Below are positions 17,528 to 25,166 of a stretch of 64,000 nt of DNA, in pieces. The position numbers and the translations under genes were made by a program. A model generated the notes under the pieces. It was not told the origin of the DNA and did no database searches. It saw nothing but the letters and a program-made list of their open reading frames with translations. Every line of letters starts with the position of its first letter. Position 1 is the first letter of the stretch. The DNA is from Burkholderia sp. 8Y. Its GTDB lineage: Bacteria; Pseudomonadota; Gammaproteobacteria; Burkholderiales; Burkholderiaceae. The stretch spans positions 1,967,476 through 2,031,475 of the forward strand of contig NZ_LR733520.1 in the NCBI RefSeq assembly GCF_902506145.1, written 5' to 3'.

Positions 17528-18718
17528 TCAGCTTTCCTCGACCGGCTGCTCGATGCCGAACACCTGACGCAGGTACGCGAGATACGCCTTGTCGTCGCAC
17601 ATGTTCTTGCCGGGCGAATCGGAGAGTTTCGCCACCGGCTGCCCGTTGCAGCGGACCATCTTGATTACGATCTGCAGCGGCTGATAACCGAGATCGTTCG
17701 TGAGATTCGTGCCGACGCCGAACGCGAGCTGACAGCGGCCACGGAAACGCTCGTAGAGTTGCAGCACTTTGGGAATGTCGAGCGCGTCGGAAAAGACGAG
17801 CACCTTCGTGCGCGGATCGCAGCGGTTTTCTTCGTAATGCTTGATGAGACGCTCACCCCAGTCGAAGGGATCGCCCGAATCGTGGCGCGCGCCGTCGAAA
17901 AGCTTGCAGAAATACATGTCGAAGTCGCGCAGGAACGCTTTCATGCCGTAGACGTCCGACAGCGCGATGCCGAGATCGCCCCGATATTCCTTCGCCCACA
18001 TCTCGAAGCCGAAAATCTGCGAATCGCGCAGGCGGGGGCCGAGCGCCTGACACGCCTGCAAATACTCGTGCGCCATCGTGCCGAGCGGCCGCAGACCGTG
18101 CTTCATCGCGTAGAACACGTTGCTCGTGCCCGCGAACTGTTCGCCGAGCCGCTCCTTGAGCGTCAGCACGACTTCCTCGTGCCACTGCTTCGAGAAGCGG
18201 CGGCGCGTGCCGTAGTCGGCGATCTTGCAATCGGAATATTCGGGCGGCGTGGCGAGCAGCTTGATCTTGTCGCGCAGACGCTCGCGCCCGGTTTCGTACT
18301 CCGGCTGACGCTGCGTGTTGCGAAAGTAGACCTCGTTGACGATGGCGAGCATCGGGATTTCGAACAGGATCGTATGCAGCCACGGGCCTTCGATCAGAAT
18401 GTCGATCTCGCCATTGTTCTTCGGCGACGGTGAAATCCGAATGGACTTCTCGTTCAGATGGAAAAGCGCGAGGAAGTCGATGAAATCGCTCTTCATGAAG
18501 CGCATGCGCCGTAGATAGTCGAGCTCTTCTTCACGGAAGCGCAAGTTGCAAAGCTGGCGCACTTCGTCGCGGATCTCGTCGATGTACGGCACGAGATCGA
18601 CATTCGGCGTGCGGCAGCGGAAGCGATACTCCGCGTGCGCAGCCGGGAAGTGATGCAGCACGACCTGCATCATCGTGAACTTGTAGAGGTCGGTATCGAG
18701 CAGCGAATTGATGATCAT
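17528..18718 (-). CDS. pncB: Nicotinate phosphoribosyltransferase
   Basis: The 396-residue product begins MIINSLLDTDLYKFTMMQVVL, the classical NAPRTase N-terminus. It has the substrate-binding regions FRCRTPNVDLVPY, GTSNVFYAMKHGLRPLGTMAHE and GARHDSGDPFDWGERLI. It converts nicotinate and PRPP to nicotinate mononucleotide in the NAD salvage (Preiss-Handler) pathway, with ATP hydrolysis coupled through a phosphohistidine. Length and motifs match the bacterial type. It is divergent from fdxA across a 274-bp gap and is followed, after 129 bp, by the solitary LutC-like gene. Confidence 0.97.
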   Translation of the reverse strand: MIINSLLDTDLYKFTMMQVVLHHFPAAHAEYRFRCRTPNVDLVPYIDEIRDEVRQLCNLRFREEELDYLRRMRFMKSDFIDFLALFHLNEKSIRISPSPKNNGEIDILIEGPWLHTILFEIPMLAIVNEVYFRNTQRQPEYETGRERLRDKIKLLATPPEYSDCKIADYGTRRRFSKQWHEEVVLTLKERLGEQFAGTSNVFYAMKHGLRPLGTMAHEYLQACQALGPRLRDSQIFGFEMWAKEYRGDLGIALSDVYGMKAFLRDFDMYFCKLFDGARHDSGDPFDWGERLIKHYEENRCDPRTKVLVFSDALDIPKVLQLYERFRGRCQLAFGVGTNLTNDLGYQPLQIVIKMVRCNGQPVAKLSDSPGKNMCDDKAYLAYLRQVFGIEQPVEES

Positions 18719-18992
18719 GGTTTGACTGGAACATCGAGCGATGAGACCGCGCGCCGTCTTGCTGCGGCGTGCTTTTGGGCCATGTTACCCGAATGCGCGG
18801 ACCGGCAAGATGCTCGCCGACCCTTTTTGCCAGGCGCGCATATCTACATTGCAAAACGATATAAGGCAGCTCCGGCGGCGTCCGCGCCCGTTTGGACCGT
18901 TACGCTACAATACGCGTTTCGGCGCGCGAACTCGCCCGGCCCACGCAGGCCGCCCGACGCCGCCCCCACGAATTGCGCATGCAGGAGCCTGA

Positions 18993-19316
18993 ATGACTCA
19001 CGTTGTGACCGAAAGCTGCATCAAGTGCCGCTACACCGACTGTGTGGATGTGTGCCCGGTGGATTGCTTCCGCGAAGGTCCCAACTTTCTCGCGATCGAT
19101 CCGGACGAGTGCATCGACTGCGCCGTGTGCGTGGCCGAATGCCCGGTGAATGCCATTTATGCCGAAGAAGACGTGCCCGGCGACCAGCAGCAGTTCATCG
19201 AACTGAACGCCGATCTCGCGCGCAACTGGCCGAGCATCACGAAGACAAAGGCGCCGCTGGCCGAAGCGGACGAATTCAAGGACGTGAAGGACAAGCTGAA
19301 TCTGCTCGAGCGTTGA
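18993..19316 (+). CDS. fdxA: Seven-iron ferredoxin FdxA
   Basis: 107 residues with two cluster boxes close to the N-terminus: CIKCRYTDCVDVCPVDCF (Cys9, 12, 17, 21, 25) and CIDCAVCVAECP. This Azotobacter-type arrangement binds one [3Fe-4S] and one [4Fe-4S] cluster. The C-terminal extension after residue 60 (LNADLARNWPSITKTK) is normal for the family. It carries electrons at low potential; partners are unknown. A Burkholderia-style -10 box TACAAT at 18906-18911 lies upstream, and AGGAG precedes the ATG. Confidence 0.96.
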   Translation: MTHVVTESCIKCRYTDCVDVCPVDCFREGPNFLAIDPDECIDCAVCVAECPVNAIYAEEDVPGDQQQFIELNADLARNWPSITKTKAPLAEADEFKDVKDKLNLLER

Positions 19317-19383
19317 GGCAAACGCTCGTCCTTCGGACGAGTTCGCGTCGGTGCAAAAAGGTGTTTCGAGTGAAGAATCGGCG

Positions 19384-19412
19384 TTGACAGGGTAAGAGAC
19401 GCTCCCTATAAT
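19384..19412 (+). promoter_or_regulatory. Consensus sigma-70 promoter of the tRNA-Asn genes
   Basis: TTGACA at 19384-19389 and TATAAT at 19407-19412 are both perfect consensus hexamers with an ideal 17-bp spacer. Transcription would begin near 19419, about 16 nt before the first mature tRNA-Asn. A G/C-rich stretch after the -10 (CCGC) is compatible with stringent control. Confidence 0.92.
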
Positions 19413-19434
19413 TCCGCTTCTCTGCTGTAGATGT

Positions 19435-19510
19435 TCCCCGATAGCTCAGTCGGTAGAGCGCCGGACTGTTAATCCGTAGGTCCCTGGTTCGAGCCCAGGT
19501 CGGGGAGCCA
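19435..19510 (+). tRNA. tRNA-Asn (anticodon GTT), copy 1
   Basis: 76 nt including an encoded CCA. The acceptor stem TCCCCGA pairs with TCGGGGA. The D-arm is GCTCAGTCGGTAGAGC, the anticodon arm is CCGGACTGTTAATCCGTAGG with GTT in the loop, and the T-arm is CCTGGTTCGAGCCCAGG. The discriminator is G. A Rho-independent terminator follows 12 nt later. Confidence 0.98.
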
Positions 19511-19521
19511 AAAAATTCAGC

Positions 19522-19549
19522 AAAGCCCAGTCAGTTCACTGGGCTTTTT
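19522..19549 (+). terminator. Terminator after tRNA-Asn copy 1
   Basis: Stem AAAGCCCAGT / ACTGGGCTTT with loop CAGTTC, then a run of T. It lies between the two tRNA copies, so transcripts of copy 2 need read-through or a second promoter, which I cannot see clearly. Confidence 0.88.
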
Positions 19550-19573
19550 AGTCAGTCTCACCGTTGTAGATGT

Positions 19574-19649
19574 TCCCCGATAGCTCAGTCGGTAGAGCGC
19601 CGGACTGTTAATCCGTAGGTCCCTGGTTCGAGCCCAGGTCGGGGAGCCA
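19574..19649 (+). tRNA. tRNA-Asn (anticodon GTT), copy 2
   Basis: The 76 nt are identical to the copy at 19435-19510, including the encoded CCA. The identity extends a few bases upstream (TGTAGATGT). The repeat period is 139 bp, so this is a recent or gene-converted tandem duplication that carried its terminator-like tail with it. Confidence 0.98.
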
Positions 19650-19661
19650 GAAGTTTCAAGC

Positions 19662-19690
19662 AAAAGCCCAGTCATACGACTGGGCTTTTT
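19662..19690 (+). terminator. Terminator after tRNA-Asn copy 2
   Basis: Stem AAAAGCCCAGTC / GACTGGGCTTTT with loop ATAC followed by TT and a T-rich tail. It resembles the terminator after copy 1 but has a different loop, so the duplicated copies have diverged here. Confidence 0.92.
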
Positions 19691-19827
19691 GCTTTTCAGC
19701 CCTTCCCCACGTCTCAGCGCGCGGTTTAAGCGGACACTCAATTTCCACTTGCATGATTCCGTCACGGCTCGTTGACGCAGATAAAGCCACCGCAGGTGCG
19801 CGGCATCGCGGTGTCCCTCTTCTGGCG

Positions 19828-20409
19828 CTACTGAATCCACACGACGGTCAGCGAGCGCACGCCCTGCGCGCCGCGAATCAGCACGCCTTCGATATCCGCC
19901 GTCGCGGATGGTCCCGTGACCAGCACGGCATAGCGCGCCGACTGGAAGTCGGGCCGCCGATACACCTGCTGCAAGCCGTCGACGAGTTGCGCGGGATCGA
20001 GCAGCACGACAAGATGCTGCACGAGATAGCCGATCGAATTGACGACGTACTCCGCTTCGCTGAACCAGACGGACCCCGTTTCCGCGACGCCGAAGCGCCC
20101 GCGCACGACGCCCACGTCGACATCCTGTAGCGACGCAGGCGACGTCTCGCGCGACAGCGCGCGCGTGCCTTCGATGCCCGGCACGGCGGAGGCCACGACC
20201 GCATCCGCACCGAAACGCGCGGCGATCATCTCCTTCACTTCGTCGAGGCTGTGCGCGTGCGCCGTGGTTCCGCCCATCGCGGTGAGCGCGGCGATGAAGC
20301 GCGTCTGCAAGTCGCCTTCAGGCGACGGAAAAATCGGCAGTTCGGGGCGCGGGCGCGCGGCGGGCTGCGCTGCGCGAATTTTCGCGAGAAAGGCATCACG
20401 GGTCGTCAT
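19828..20409 (-). CDS. lutC: Lactate utilization protein LutC
   Basis: 193 residues from the ATG at 20409, chosen because it overlaps the lutB stop in the usual ATGA manner (a longer frame starts at 20439). The LUD domain carries GRFGVAETGSVWFSEAE and LVTGPSATADIEGVLIRGAQG. LutC is the third subunit of the LutABC iron-sulfur enzyme that oxidises L-lactate to pyruvate. It is the distal gene of lutA-lutB-lutC. A second LutC-like protein is encoded at 16727-17398. Confidence 0.94.
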   Translation of the reverse strand: MTTRDAFLAKIRAAQPAARPRPELPIFPSPEGDLQTRFIAALTAMGGTTAHAHSLDEVKEMIAARFGADAVVASAVPGIEGTRALSRETSPASLQDVDVGVVRGRFGVAETGSVWFSEAEYVVNSIGYLVQHLVVLLDPAQLVDGLQQVYRRPDFQSARYAVLVTGPSATADIEGVLIRGAQGVRSLTVVWIQ

Positions 20410-21797
20410 TTGACGGGCTTCCGGTTTTTCTTGTACCACTCATGGAAGGTCTCGGCGGGCGCTTCGGGCAAGTCGCGCCCGCGTCCCCAGATGTTGAGCG
20501 GGTTATACAGCATGAAGTTGGGCAGGCGCTTCAACGCGCCGCCAAGCGACGCGACCGTCGCGCGATAAAGCGTCGGACTCGCGAGCAGACGCCCCGCCAT
20601 CTTCAGCACTTCCTGCTTCACGAACGGCACTTCGTGACGCTCCGCGATCACCGCGCGCCACTTGTAGATCTGCTCGTGAATGTTGACCTTCGTCGGGCAG
20701 ACGTTCGTGCAACTGCCGTTGAGCGTCGAGGCGAACGGCAGACTGCTGTAGCGCTTCAAATCGTGGGTCGGGTTGATGATCGCGCCGATCGGCCCCGTAT
20801 ACGTGCCGCCATACGAGAGCCCGCCGCTTCTCCGATACACCGGGCACGTGTTCATGCACGCGCCGCAGCGGATGCACTTGAGCGAATACCAGAAGTCTTC
20901 CAGCGCAAGCCGCTCGGAGCGCCCGTTATCGACGAGGATGAAGTGCATCTCCGTGCCCGGCCGGGGCGCGCGAAAGTGCGACGTGTACTGCGTGATCGGC
21001 GAGCCGAGCGCGCTGCGCGAGAGCATCCGCACGAAGACGCCGAGATCGGCAATGGTCGGAATCAGCTTCTCGATGCCGATGGACGCGATATGCATCGGCG
21101 GCACATTCGCGGAGAGATCCGCGTTGCCCTCGTTCGTGCAGACGACGACCGTTCCCGTCTGTGCCACCGCGAAATTGCAGCCCGTCATGCCCGCCGTCTT
21201 CTCGCGCACGAAGTACGGCCGCGTGTTCATGCGCTGGCTTTCCGCGAGATAGTGGATGTCGCTATTCTTCGGATCGGTGCCGATGGTCTTGCCGAACAGT
21301 TCGGCTACGTCCGCGCGCAGCTTGTGGACGGCCGGGACGACCATATGGCTCGGGTCCTGATGATCGAGCTGCTGAATGCGTTCGCCCAGATCGGTTTCCA
21401 TCACCGTGATGCCGCGCGGCTCCAGATAATCGCGCATGTAGCATTCGTCGGTCAGCATCGACTTGCTCTTGACGAGCGTGGTCATGCCGCGCTCGCTCAT
21501 CAGCTTGTGAACGAGCGCGTTGTGCTCTTCCGCGTCCGCCGCGAAATGCACGACGACGCCGTTTCTCTCCGCCTGATCCGCGAATTGCGCGATGTAATCG
21601 GCGAGGTTGGACAGCGTGTGTTCCTTGATGCCCGAGGCCAGATTGCGCAGCGTTTCCCATTCGGGAATGCCGTGCGCCTGCGCATCGCGCTTCGTGCGCA
21701 AATCCCAGAGCCGCTTGTCGTGAAACGCGACGTGGTCGCTCTTCTGCAGGAACGCGCCCGCAGCCTTCGCGTGATCGATGCGAACGGTCTTCGTCAT
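20406..21797 (-). CDS. lutB: Lactate utilization iron-sulfur protein LutB
   Basis: A 463-residue protein starting MTKTVRIDHAKAAGAFL at 21797; the open frame extends further upstream but there it lies inside lutA. The N-terminal LUD domain has GCNFAVAQTGTVVVCTNEGN. The C-terminal ferredoxin-like region has CIRCGACMNTCPVYRR and CTNVCPTKVNIHEQIYKW, giving two [4Fe-4S] clusters. It is the electron-transfer subunit of the LutABC lactate dehydrogenase. Start and stop overlap lutA and lutC by 4 bp each, a tightly coupled operon. Confidence 0.96.
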   Translation of the reverse strand: MTKTVRIDHAKAAGAFLQKSDHVAFHDKRLWDLRTKRDAQAHGIPEWETLRNLASGIKEHTLSNLADYIAQFADQAERNGVVVHFAADAEEHNALVHKLMSERGMTTLVKSKSMLTDECYMRDYLEPRGITVMETDLGERIQQLDHQDPSHMVVPAVHKLRADVAELFGKTIGTDPKNSDIHYLAESQRMNTRPYFVREKTAGMTGCNFAVAQTGTVVVCTNEGNADLSANVPPMHIASIGIEKLIPTIADLGVFVRMLSRSALGSPITQYTSHFRAPRPGTEMHFILVDNGRSERLALEDFWYSLKCIRCGACMNTCPVYRRSGGLSYGGTYTGPIGAIINPTHDLKRYSSLPFASTLNGSCTNVCPTKVNIHEQIYKWRAVIAERHEVPFVKQEVLKMAGRLLASPTLYRATVASLGGALKRLPNFMLYNPLNIWGRGRDLPEAPAETFHEWYKKNRKPVK

Positions 21798-22537
21798 GCC
21801 CGCGCTCCGTTCAGAACCTGCGCAATGTGGATGAACTTCGCGTCGAGCTTCATGCGCTCCGCGCAGCCCTGCTGATGCATGAGGCACGACATGTCGCCCG
21901 ACACGATGTACTCCGCGCCCGCGCCGATGTGATCGCGCACCTTGTCCTGCCCCATGCGCACGGACACCGCTTCCTCGGTCACGGAGAACGTGCCGCCGAA
22001 GCCGCAGCATTCATCGGGCCGCGCGGGCGACACGAACTCGATGCCCTTCACGCGTTCGAGCAAGGCGCGTGGCTTCGAATAAGGCGTTCCCGCCACTTCC
22101 GAATTCGATGTCTCGCGCAGATGCCGCACCGCGCTGCAACTGTTGTGCAGGCCGACGCGATGCGGAAACTCGGCCCACGGGAAGTCCCGCACCTGCAAGA
22201 CGTCGTGCAGGAATTCGACCAGTTCGTAGGTGCTTTTGCGCACCTTCTGGACGGCGCTCGTCTGCTCGATGGCAGTGAAATGCTCGCGTACATGATGCGT
22301 GCAGCTCGCCGACGGCCCGACCACGTAGTCGTAGTCCGCGAAATTGCGGGCGAATACGCGCTCCGCGCCGGCGGCGTCGGCGTGCGCGCCGCTATTGGCC
22401 ATCGGCTGGCCGCAGCACGTCTGATCCTGCGGATAGTCGACATCGACGCCCAGCCGCTCCAGCAATTCCAGCGTGGCAATGCCGATTTGCGGGTAGAACG
22501 CATCGATGAAACAAGGGACGAACAGGGCAACTTTCAT
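21794..22537 (-). CDS. lutA: Lactate utilization protein LutA (CCG-domain)
   Basis: 247 residues starting MKVALFVPCFIDAFYP. Two cysteine-rich CCG boxes are visible, DQTCCGQPMANSG and PDECCGFGGTFSV, each with a downstream partner Cys (VGPSASCTHHVR and SGDMSCLMHQQG). These are the motifs of LutA/GlpC/HdrB proteins, which bind non-cubane iron-sulfur clusters. It is the first gene of lutABC. The promoter and a palindromic operator lie in the 106-bp gap shared with the divergent regulator gene. Confidence 0.95.
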   Translation of the reverse strand: MKVALFVPCFIDAFYPQIGIATLELLERLGVDVDYPQDQTCCGQPMANSGAHADAAGAERVFARNFADYDYVVGPSASCTHHVREHFTAIEQTSAVQKVRKSTYELVEFLHDVLQVRDFPWAEFPHRVGLHNSCSAVRHLRETSNSEVAGTPYSKPRALLERVKGIEFVSPARPDECCGFGGTFSVTEEAVSVRMGQDKVRDHIGAGAEYIVSGDMSCLMHQQGCAERMKLDAKFIHIAQVLNGARA

Positions 22538-22570
22538 AGGATCGCGTCGGAGGAAGTCCGCTTTGGTCAG

Positions 22571-22585
22571 CTTGGTCTGACCAAG
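22571..22585. promoter_or_regulatory. FadR-family operator (LldR/PdhR-like) controlling lutABC
   Basis: CTTGGTCTGACCAAG is a perfect inverted repeat (7-bp arms, one central base). It contains TTGGT-N3-ACCAA, the core recognised by GntR/FadR-family regulators such as PdhR and LldR. An extra TTGGTC half-site lies 8 bp away at 22563-22568. It abuts the lutABC -10 box and covers the predicted start site, as expected of a repressor site relieved by lactate. The divergent FadR-type gene is the likely source of the repressor. Confidence 0.82.
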
Positions 22586-22614
22586 ACTTTAGGGAAGTGG
22601 CGCTTTCGTGTCAA
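22586..22614 (-). promoter_or_regulatory. Promoter of lutABC
   Basis: On the minus strand TTGACA (22614-22609) is followed after 17 bp by TAAAGT (22591-22586). The -35 is perfect and the -10 matches four of six. Transcription would begin around 22580, inside the adjacent palindrome. Confidence 0.75.
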
Positions 22615-22643
22615 ACTAGGGTAATCCAAAGCCTCTCGCCGCG

Positions 22644-23426
22644 TTGCTTCAAACGATGACCTTCCAGCCCGTCCACTCGCACGCCTACGCCCGCGTGCGC
22701 CTCGCCGATGTCGTGTCAGGCCAGATTCGCGGACTGATCTCGAACGGCACGCTGCTGCCCGGCCAGCGCCTGCCCGCCGAGCGCGACCTCGCCGAGCAGT
22801 TGAACGTGTCGCGGCCGTCGTTGCGCGAGGCGCTCATCCGCCTCGAATCGGATGGATTCATTCGCGCAGTGGGACGCGGCGGTTTCGTCGTATCGGACGT
22901 GACCGCGCCGCTCGTCTCGCTTCCGCTTGCCGCCCTGCTCGAACAGCAGCCCGACGCGAGCGGCGATGTGCTCGAACTGCGTCACGGCCTCGAAACGCTC
23001 GCCACGGCCTACGCCGCCGAGCGCGCCACCGATGCCGACCTCGCGCGCATCGCCGCCGCGTTCGACGCGCTGCAATCCGCCGTCGCGCAGAAAAGCACGC
23101 GCATCGCGGAGAAAGACGCGGCGTTCCATCTGGCGATTGCGGATGCGACGCACAACATCGCGCTGACGCACGTGATGCACGGCCTGAACGAAGTGATGCG
23201 CGAATCCATGCTCACGTCGCACCGTCTGGTCGATTACGACGACGCAGTCGAAGCCGACCTACTGGCCCAGCATCGCGCGATGCTCGATGCAATCGTCGCA
23301 CGCGATCCCGCCCGCGCGCGCGAATGCGCGGGCGCGCATCTGGACTACGTTCACGCGCTCTATCGCGATCGTCCGGGGCGCAAGACGCGCGGCGGCGTAT
23401 CTCACGATGGCATGACGAATCCGTAA
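22644..23426 (+). CDS. GntR/FadR-family transcriptional regulator of lutABC
   Basis: 260 residues. The N-terminal winged helix (about 15-80) contains LLPGQRLPAERDLAEQLNVSRPSLREALIRLESDGF, the canonical GntR signature. The helical FCD effector domain (about 95-240) has LELRHGLETLATAYAAERA, a FHLAIADATHN segment and a QHRAMLDAIVARD segment, whose His and Asp residues usually bind a metal and a carboxylate ligand. Position divergent from lutABC and the palindrome in between make it a lactate-responsive LldR-like repressor; that role is inferred. An internal Met at residue 5 is a possible alternative start. Confidence 0.9.
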   Translation: MLQTMTFQPVHSHAYARVRLADVVSGQIRGLISNGTLLPGQRLPAERDLAEQLNVSRPSLREALIRLESDGFIRAVGRGGFVVSDVTAPLVSLPLAALLEQQPDASGDVLELRHGLETLATAYAAERATDADLARIAAAFDALQSAVAQKSTRIAEKDAAFHLAIADATHNIALTHVMHGLNEVMRESMLTSHRLVDYDDAVEADLLAQHRAMLDAIVARDPARARECAGAHLDYVHALYRDRPGRKTRGGVSHDGMTNP

Positions 23427-23545
23427 CGCCGCCGTAATAGTTGATAGGACTACGCCTACACGCATTTCGGACGCGCACCGCTAACGCGAACCTCCACGGT
23501 CCGCGATACTGGAATCGTCAAAAACAACATGCGAAGGAGGACGAC

Positions 23546-23620
23546 ATGCCTTACCTACTCGGATGGCTGCTCGGTGTGCCGGTCGTGGTGCTGGTGATCC
23601 TTTATCTGATCTTCCATTGA
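23546..23620 (+). CDS. 24-residue single-span membrane peptide
   Basis: A 25-codon frame encodes a peptide beginning MPYLLGWLLGVP and ending ILYLIFH. It is one continuous hydrophobic helix with no charged residue except the terminal His. It is preceded by a textbook Shine-Dalgarno GGAGG (23536-23540), five bases from the ATG, which is the main reason to believe it is translated. It lies alone between the lut regulator and creA, with a hairpin downstream. I do not recognise a family; small stress-related membrane peptides have this look. Function unknown. Confidence 0.68.
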   Translation: MPYLLGWLLGVPVVVLVILYLIFH

Positions 23621-23649
23621 TGCGGGAACCGCACGCAGCAGAAGAAACG

Positions 23650-23685
23650 AAGGGCGTCGCTACAATACGACGCCCTTTTCTTTTA
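23650..23685 (+). terminator. Terminator-like hairpin enclosing a -10 box, before creA
   Basis: AAGGGCGTCG and CGACGCCCTT form a perfect 10-bp stem around the loop CTACAATA, followed by TTCTTTT. It can end the transcript of the 24-residue peptide. The loop also contains TACAAT (23661-23666), the common -10 box of this genome, 34 bp before the creA ATG. Confidence 0.75.
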
Positions 23686-23699
23686 TCCGTGAGATTCCG

Positions 23700-24176
23700 A
23701 TGAAACGCGCCGCCACCTTCGCTTTGTCCGCATCGCTCCTGTCTCTCGGCGCTGCGCTCGCGCACGCCGAGGAAATCGCGAGCGTCAACACCAACTTTCG
23801 TTTCACCGGCTCGGACCGCGTGAGCGTCGAAGCCTACGACGATCCGCTCGTCTCGGGCGTGACCTGCTACGTGTCGCGGGCGCGCACGGGCGGCGTGAAG
23901 GGCACGCTCGGCATCGCGGAAGACCCGACGGAGGCATCCATCGCATGCCGTCAGGTCGCGCCGATCAAGATCGCGCAGCCGCTCAAGCAAAAGACCGATG
24001 TGTTCACGGATCGCATGTCGCTGATCTTCAAGACGCTGCATGTGGTTCGCATCGTCGATACGAAGCGCAACACGCTCGTGTATCTGACGTACAGCGACCG
24101 CGTCGCGACCGGCAGCGCCAAGAACAGCGTCACGGCGGTTCCGGTGCCCGAAGGCACGGCCATTCCGGTGAAGTGA
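23700..24176 (+). CDS. creA: CreA family periplasmic protein
   Basis: A 158-residue protein with a clean signal peptide (MKRAATFALSASLLSLGAALAHA, cut before EEIASV). The mature domain has strong CreA hallmarks: VSVEAYDDPLVSGVTCYVSRA, KGTLGIAEDPTEASIACRQV and VRIVDTKRNTLVYLTYSDR. Two cysteines (in VTCYV and IACRQ) may form a disulfide. E. coli CreA shares this sequence almost motif for motif, but its molecular function is not established. It stands as a single gene, with a -10-like TACAAT upstream inside a hairpin. Confidence 0.93.
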   Translation: MKRAATFALSASLLSLGAALAHAEEIASVNTNFRFTGSDRVSVEAYDDPLVSGVTCYVSRARTGGVKGTLGIAEDPTEASIACRQVAPIKIAQPLKQKTDVFTDRMSLIFKTLHVVRIVDTKRNTLVYLTYSDRVATGSAKNSVTAVPVPEGTAIPVK

Positions 24177-24247
24177 GCGCCGCCTGCCGTCTGCGGTTGA
24201 CGGAAGCGGTAGACTGAGCGATTCCCGCCCAGCCTTCCCATTGACCG

Positions 24248-25087
24248 ATGAGCGCCCCACGCTTTCGCAACGCCGCGCGTTACTGGCGCTCGCCGCTCGT
24301 GCCGGACGCGGACATGGTCACCGCCGAGTACTACGATCACGCGTTCACCCCGCACTGGCACGACGCGTACACGGTGCCGGTGATCGAAGCGGGCGCGGAG
24401 TGTTACGACTATCGCGGCTCGCGTTATGTGGCGGACGCCGGCTCGGTGCCGGTCATCAATCCGGGCGAGGTGCATACGGGCGCGCGAGCCGTCGATACGG
24501 GATGGCGCTATCGCGTGTTCTATCTGCCGGTGCCGTTCGTCGAGGCGCTTGCGCGCGAACTGTCGCCGCGCGCCGCGTCGCCGTGGTTCGCGGCGTACAT
24601 CATCCGCGATGACGATCTCGCGCGCCGGCTCGTGACCGCGCATTGCGCGCTCGAAAACCTGACGCGCGCCGATCCCCTCGCCGCCGATCCCCTCGCCGCT
24701 GAAACCGCGCTTCTCGATGCCGTGACGACGCTGCTTGCGCGGCACGCGCTCGAACGGCCGTCGTGCGCGCCGCCCGCCGCCGATGCCGCCCGCGTCGCCA
24801 CGATGAAAGCTCGCCTCGCCGACGATCTGCCCGAACCCGTCACGCTCGCCGAACTCGCGCGCACCGTCGGGCTGTCGACGTTTCACGCGGCGCGGCTTTT
24901 CTCGCGCGAAACGGGTCTTGCGCCGCATGCGTGGCGCAACCAGTTGCGCATCGCGCGGGCGTTGCCGGCGTTGCGCGCGGGGGCGTCCATCGCGCACGTC
25001 GCGGCGGCGAGCGGCTTCACCGACCAAAGCCATTTCACGCGCCATTTCAAGCGGGCGTTCGGCGTCGCGCCTGGGCGCTGGCGCTGA
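24248..25087 (+). CDS. AraC-family transcriptional regulator
   Basis: 279 residues. The N-terminal cupin ligand-binding domain includes YYDHAFTPHWHDAYTVPVIEAGAE and VINPGEVHTG. The C-terminal pair of helix-turn-helix motifs includes LAELARTVGLSTFHAARLFSRETGLAPHAWRNQLRI and IAHVAAASGFTDQSHFTRHFKRAFGVAPGRWR. This is the standard AraC/XylS layout. It is directly upstream of azlCD on the same strand, so it probably controls branched-chain amino acid export, by analogy with similar loci. A 15-bp direct repeat in the linker (near 24668) codes ADPLA twice. Confidence 0.93.
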   Translation: MSAPRFRNAARYWRSPLVPDADMVTAEYYDHAFTPHWHDAYTVPVIEAGAECYDYRGSRYVADAGSVPVINPGEVHTGARAVDTGWRYRVFYLPVPFVEALARELSPRAASPWFAAYIIRDDDLARRLVTAHCALENLTRADPLAADPLAAETALLDAVTTLLARHALERPSCAPPAADAARVATMKARLADDLPEPVTLAELARTVGLSTFHAARLFSRETGLAPHAWRNQLRIARALPALRAGASIAHVAAASGFTDQSHFTRHFKRAFGVAPGRWR

Positions 25088-25166
25088 TTCGCCGGCCGCG
25101 CGCCGCAAGAACGTACAAGCCTTCCCGCGCCTTCGGGCTTATCCTCCGCGCATCAGGAGGACGATT

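Noticed and set aside
24668..24697. 15-bp tandem direct repeat inside the AraC gene
   Set aside because: Only two units, in frame, coding ADPLA twice in a linker; a minor slippage event with no sign of function.
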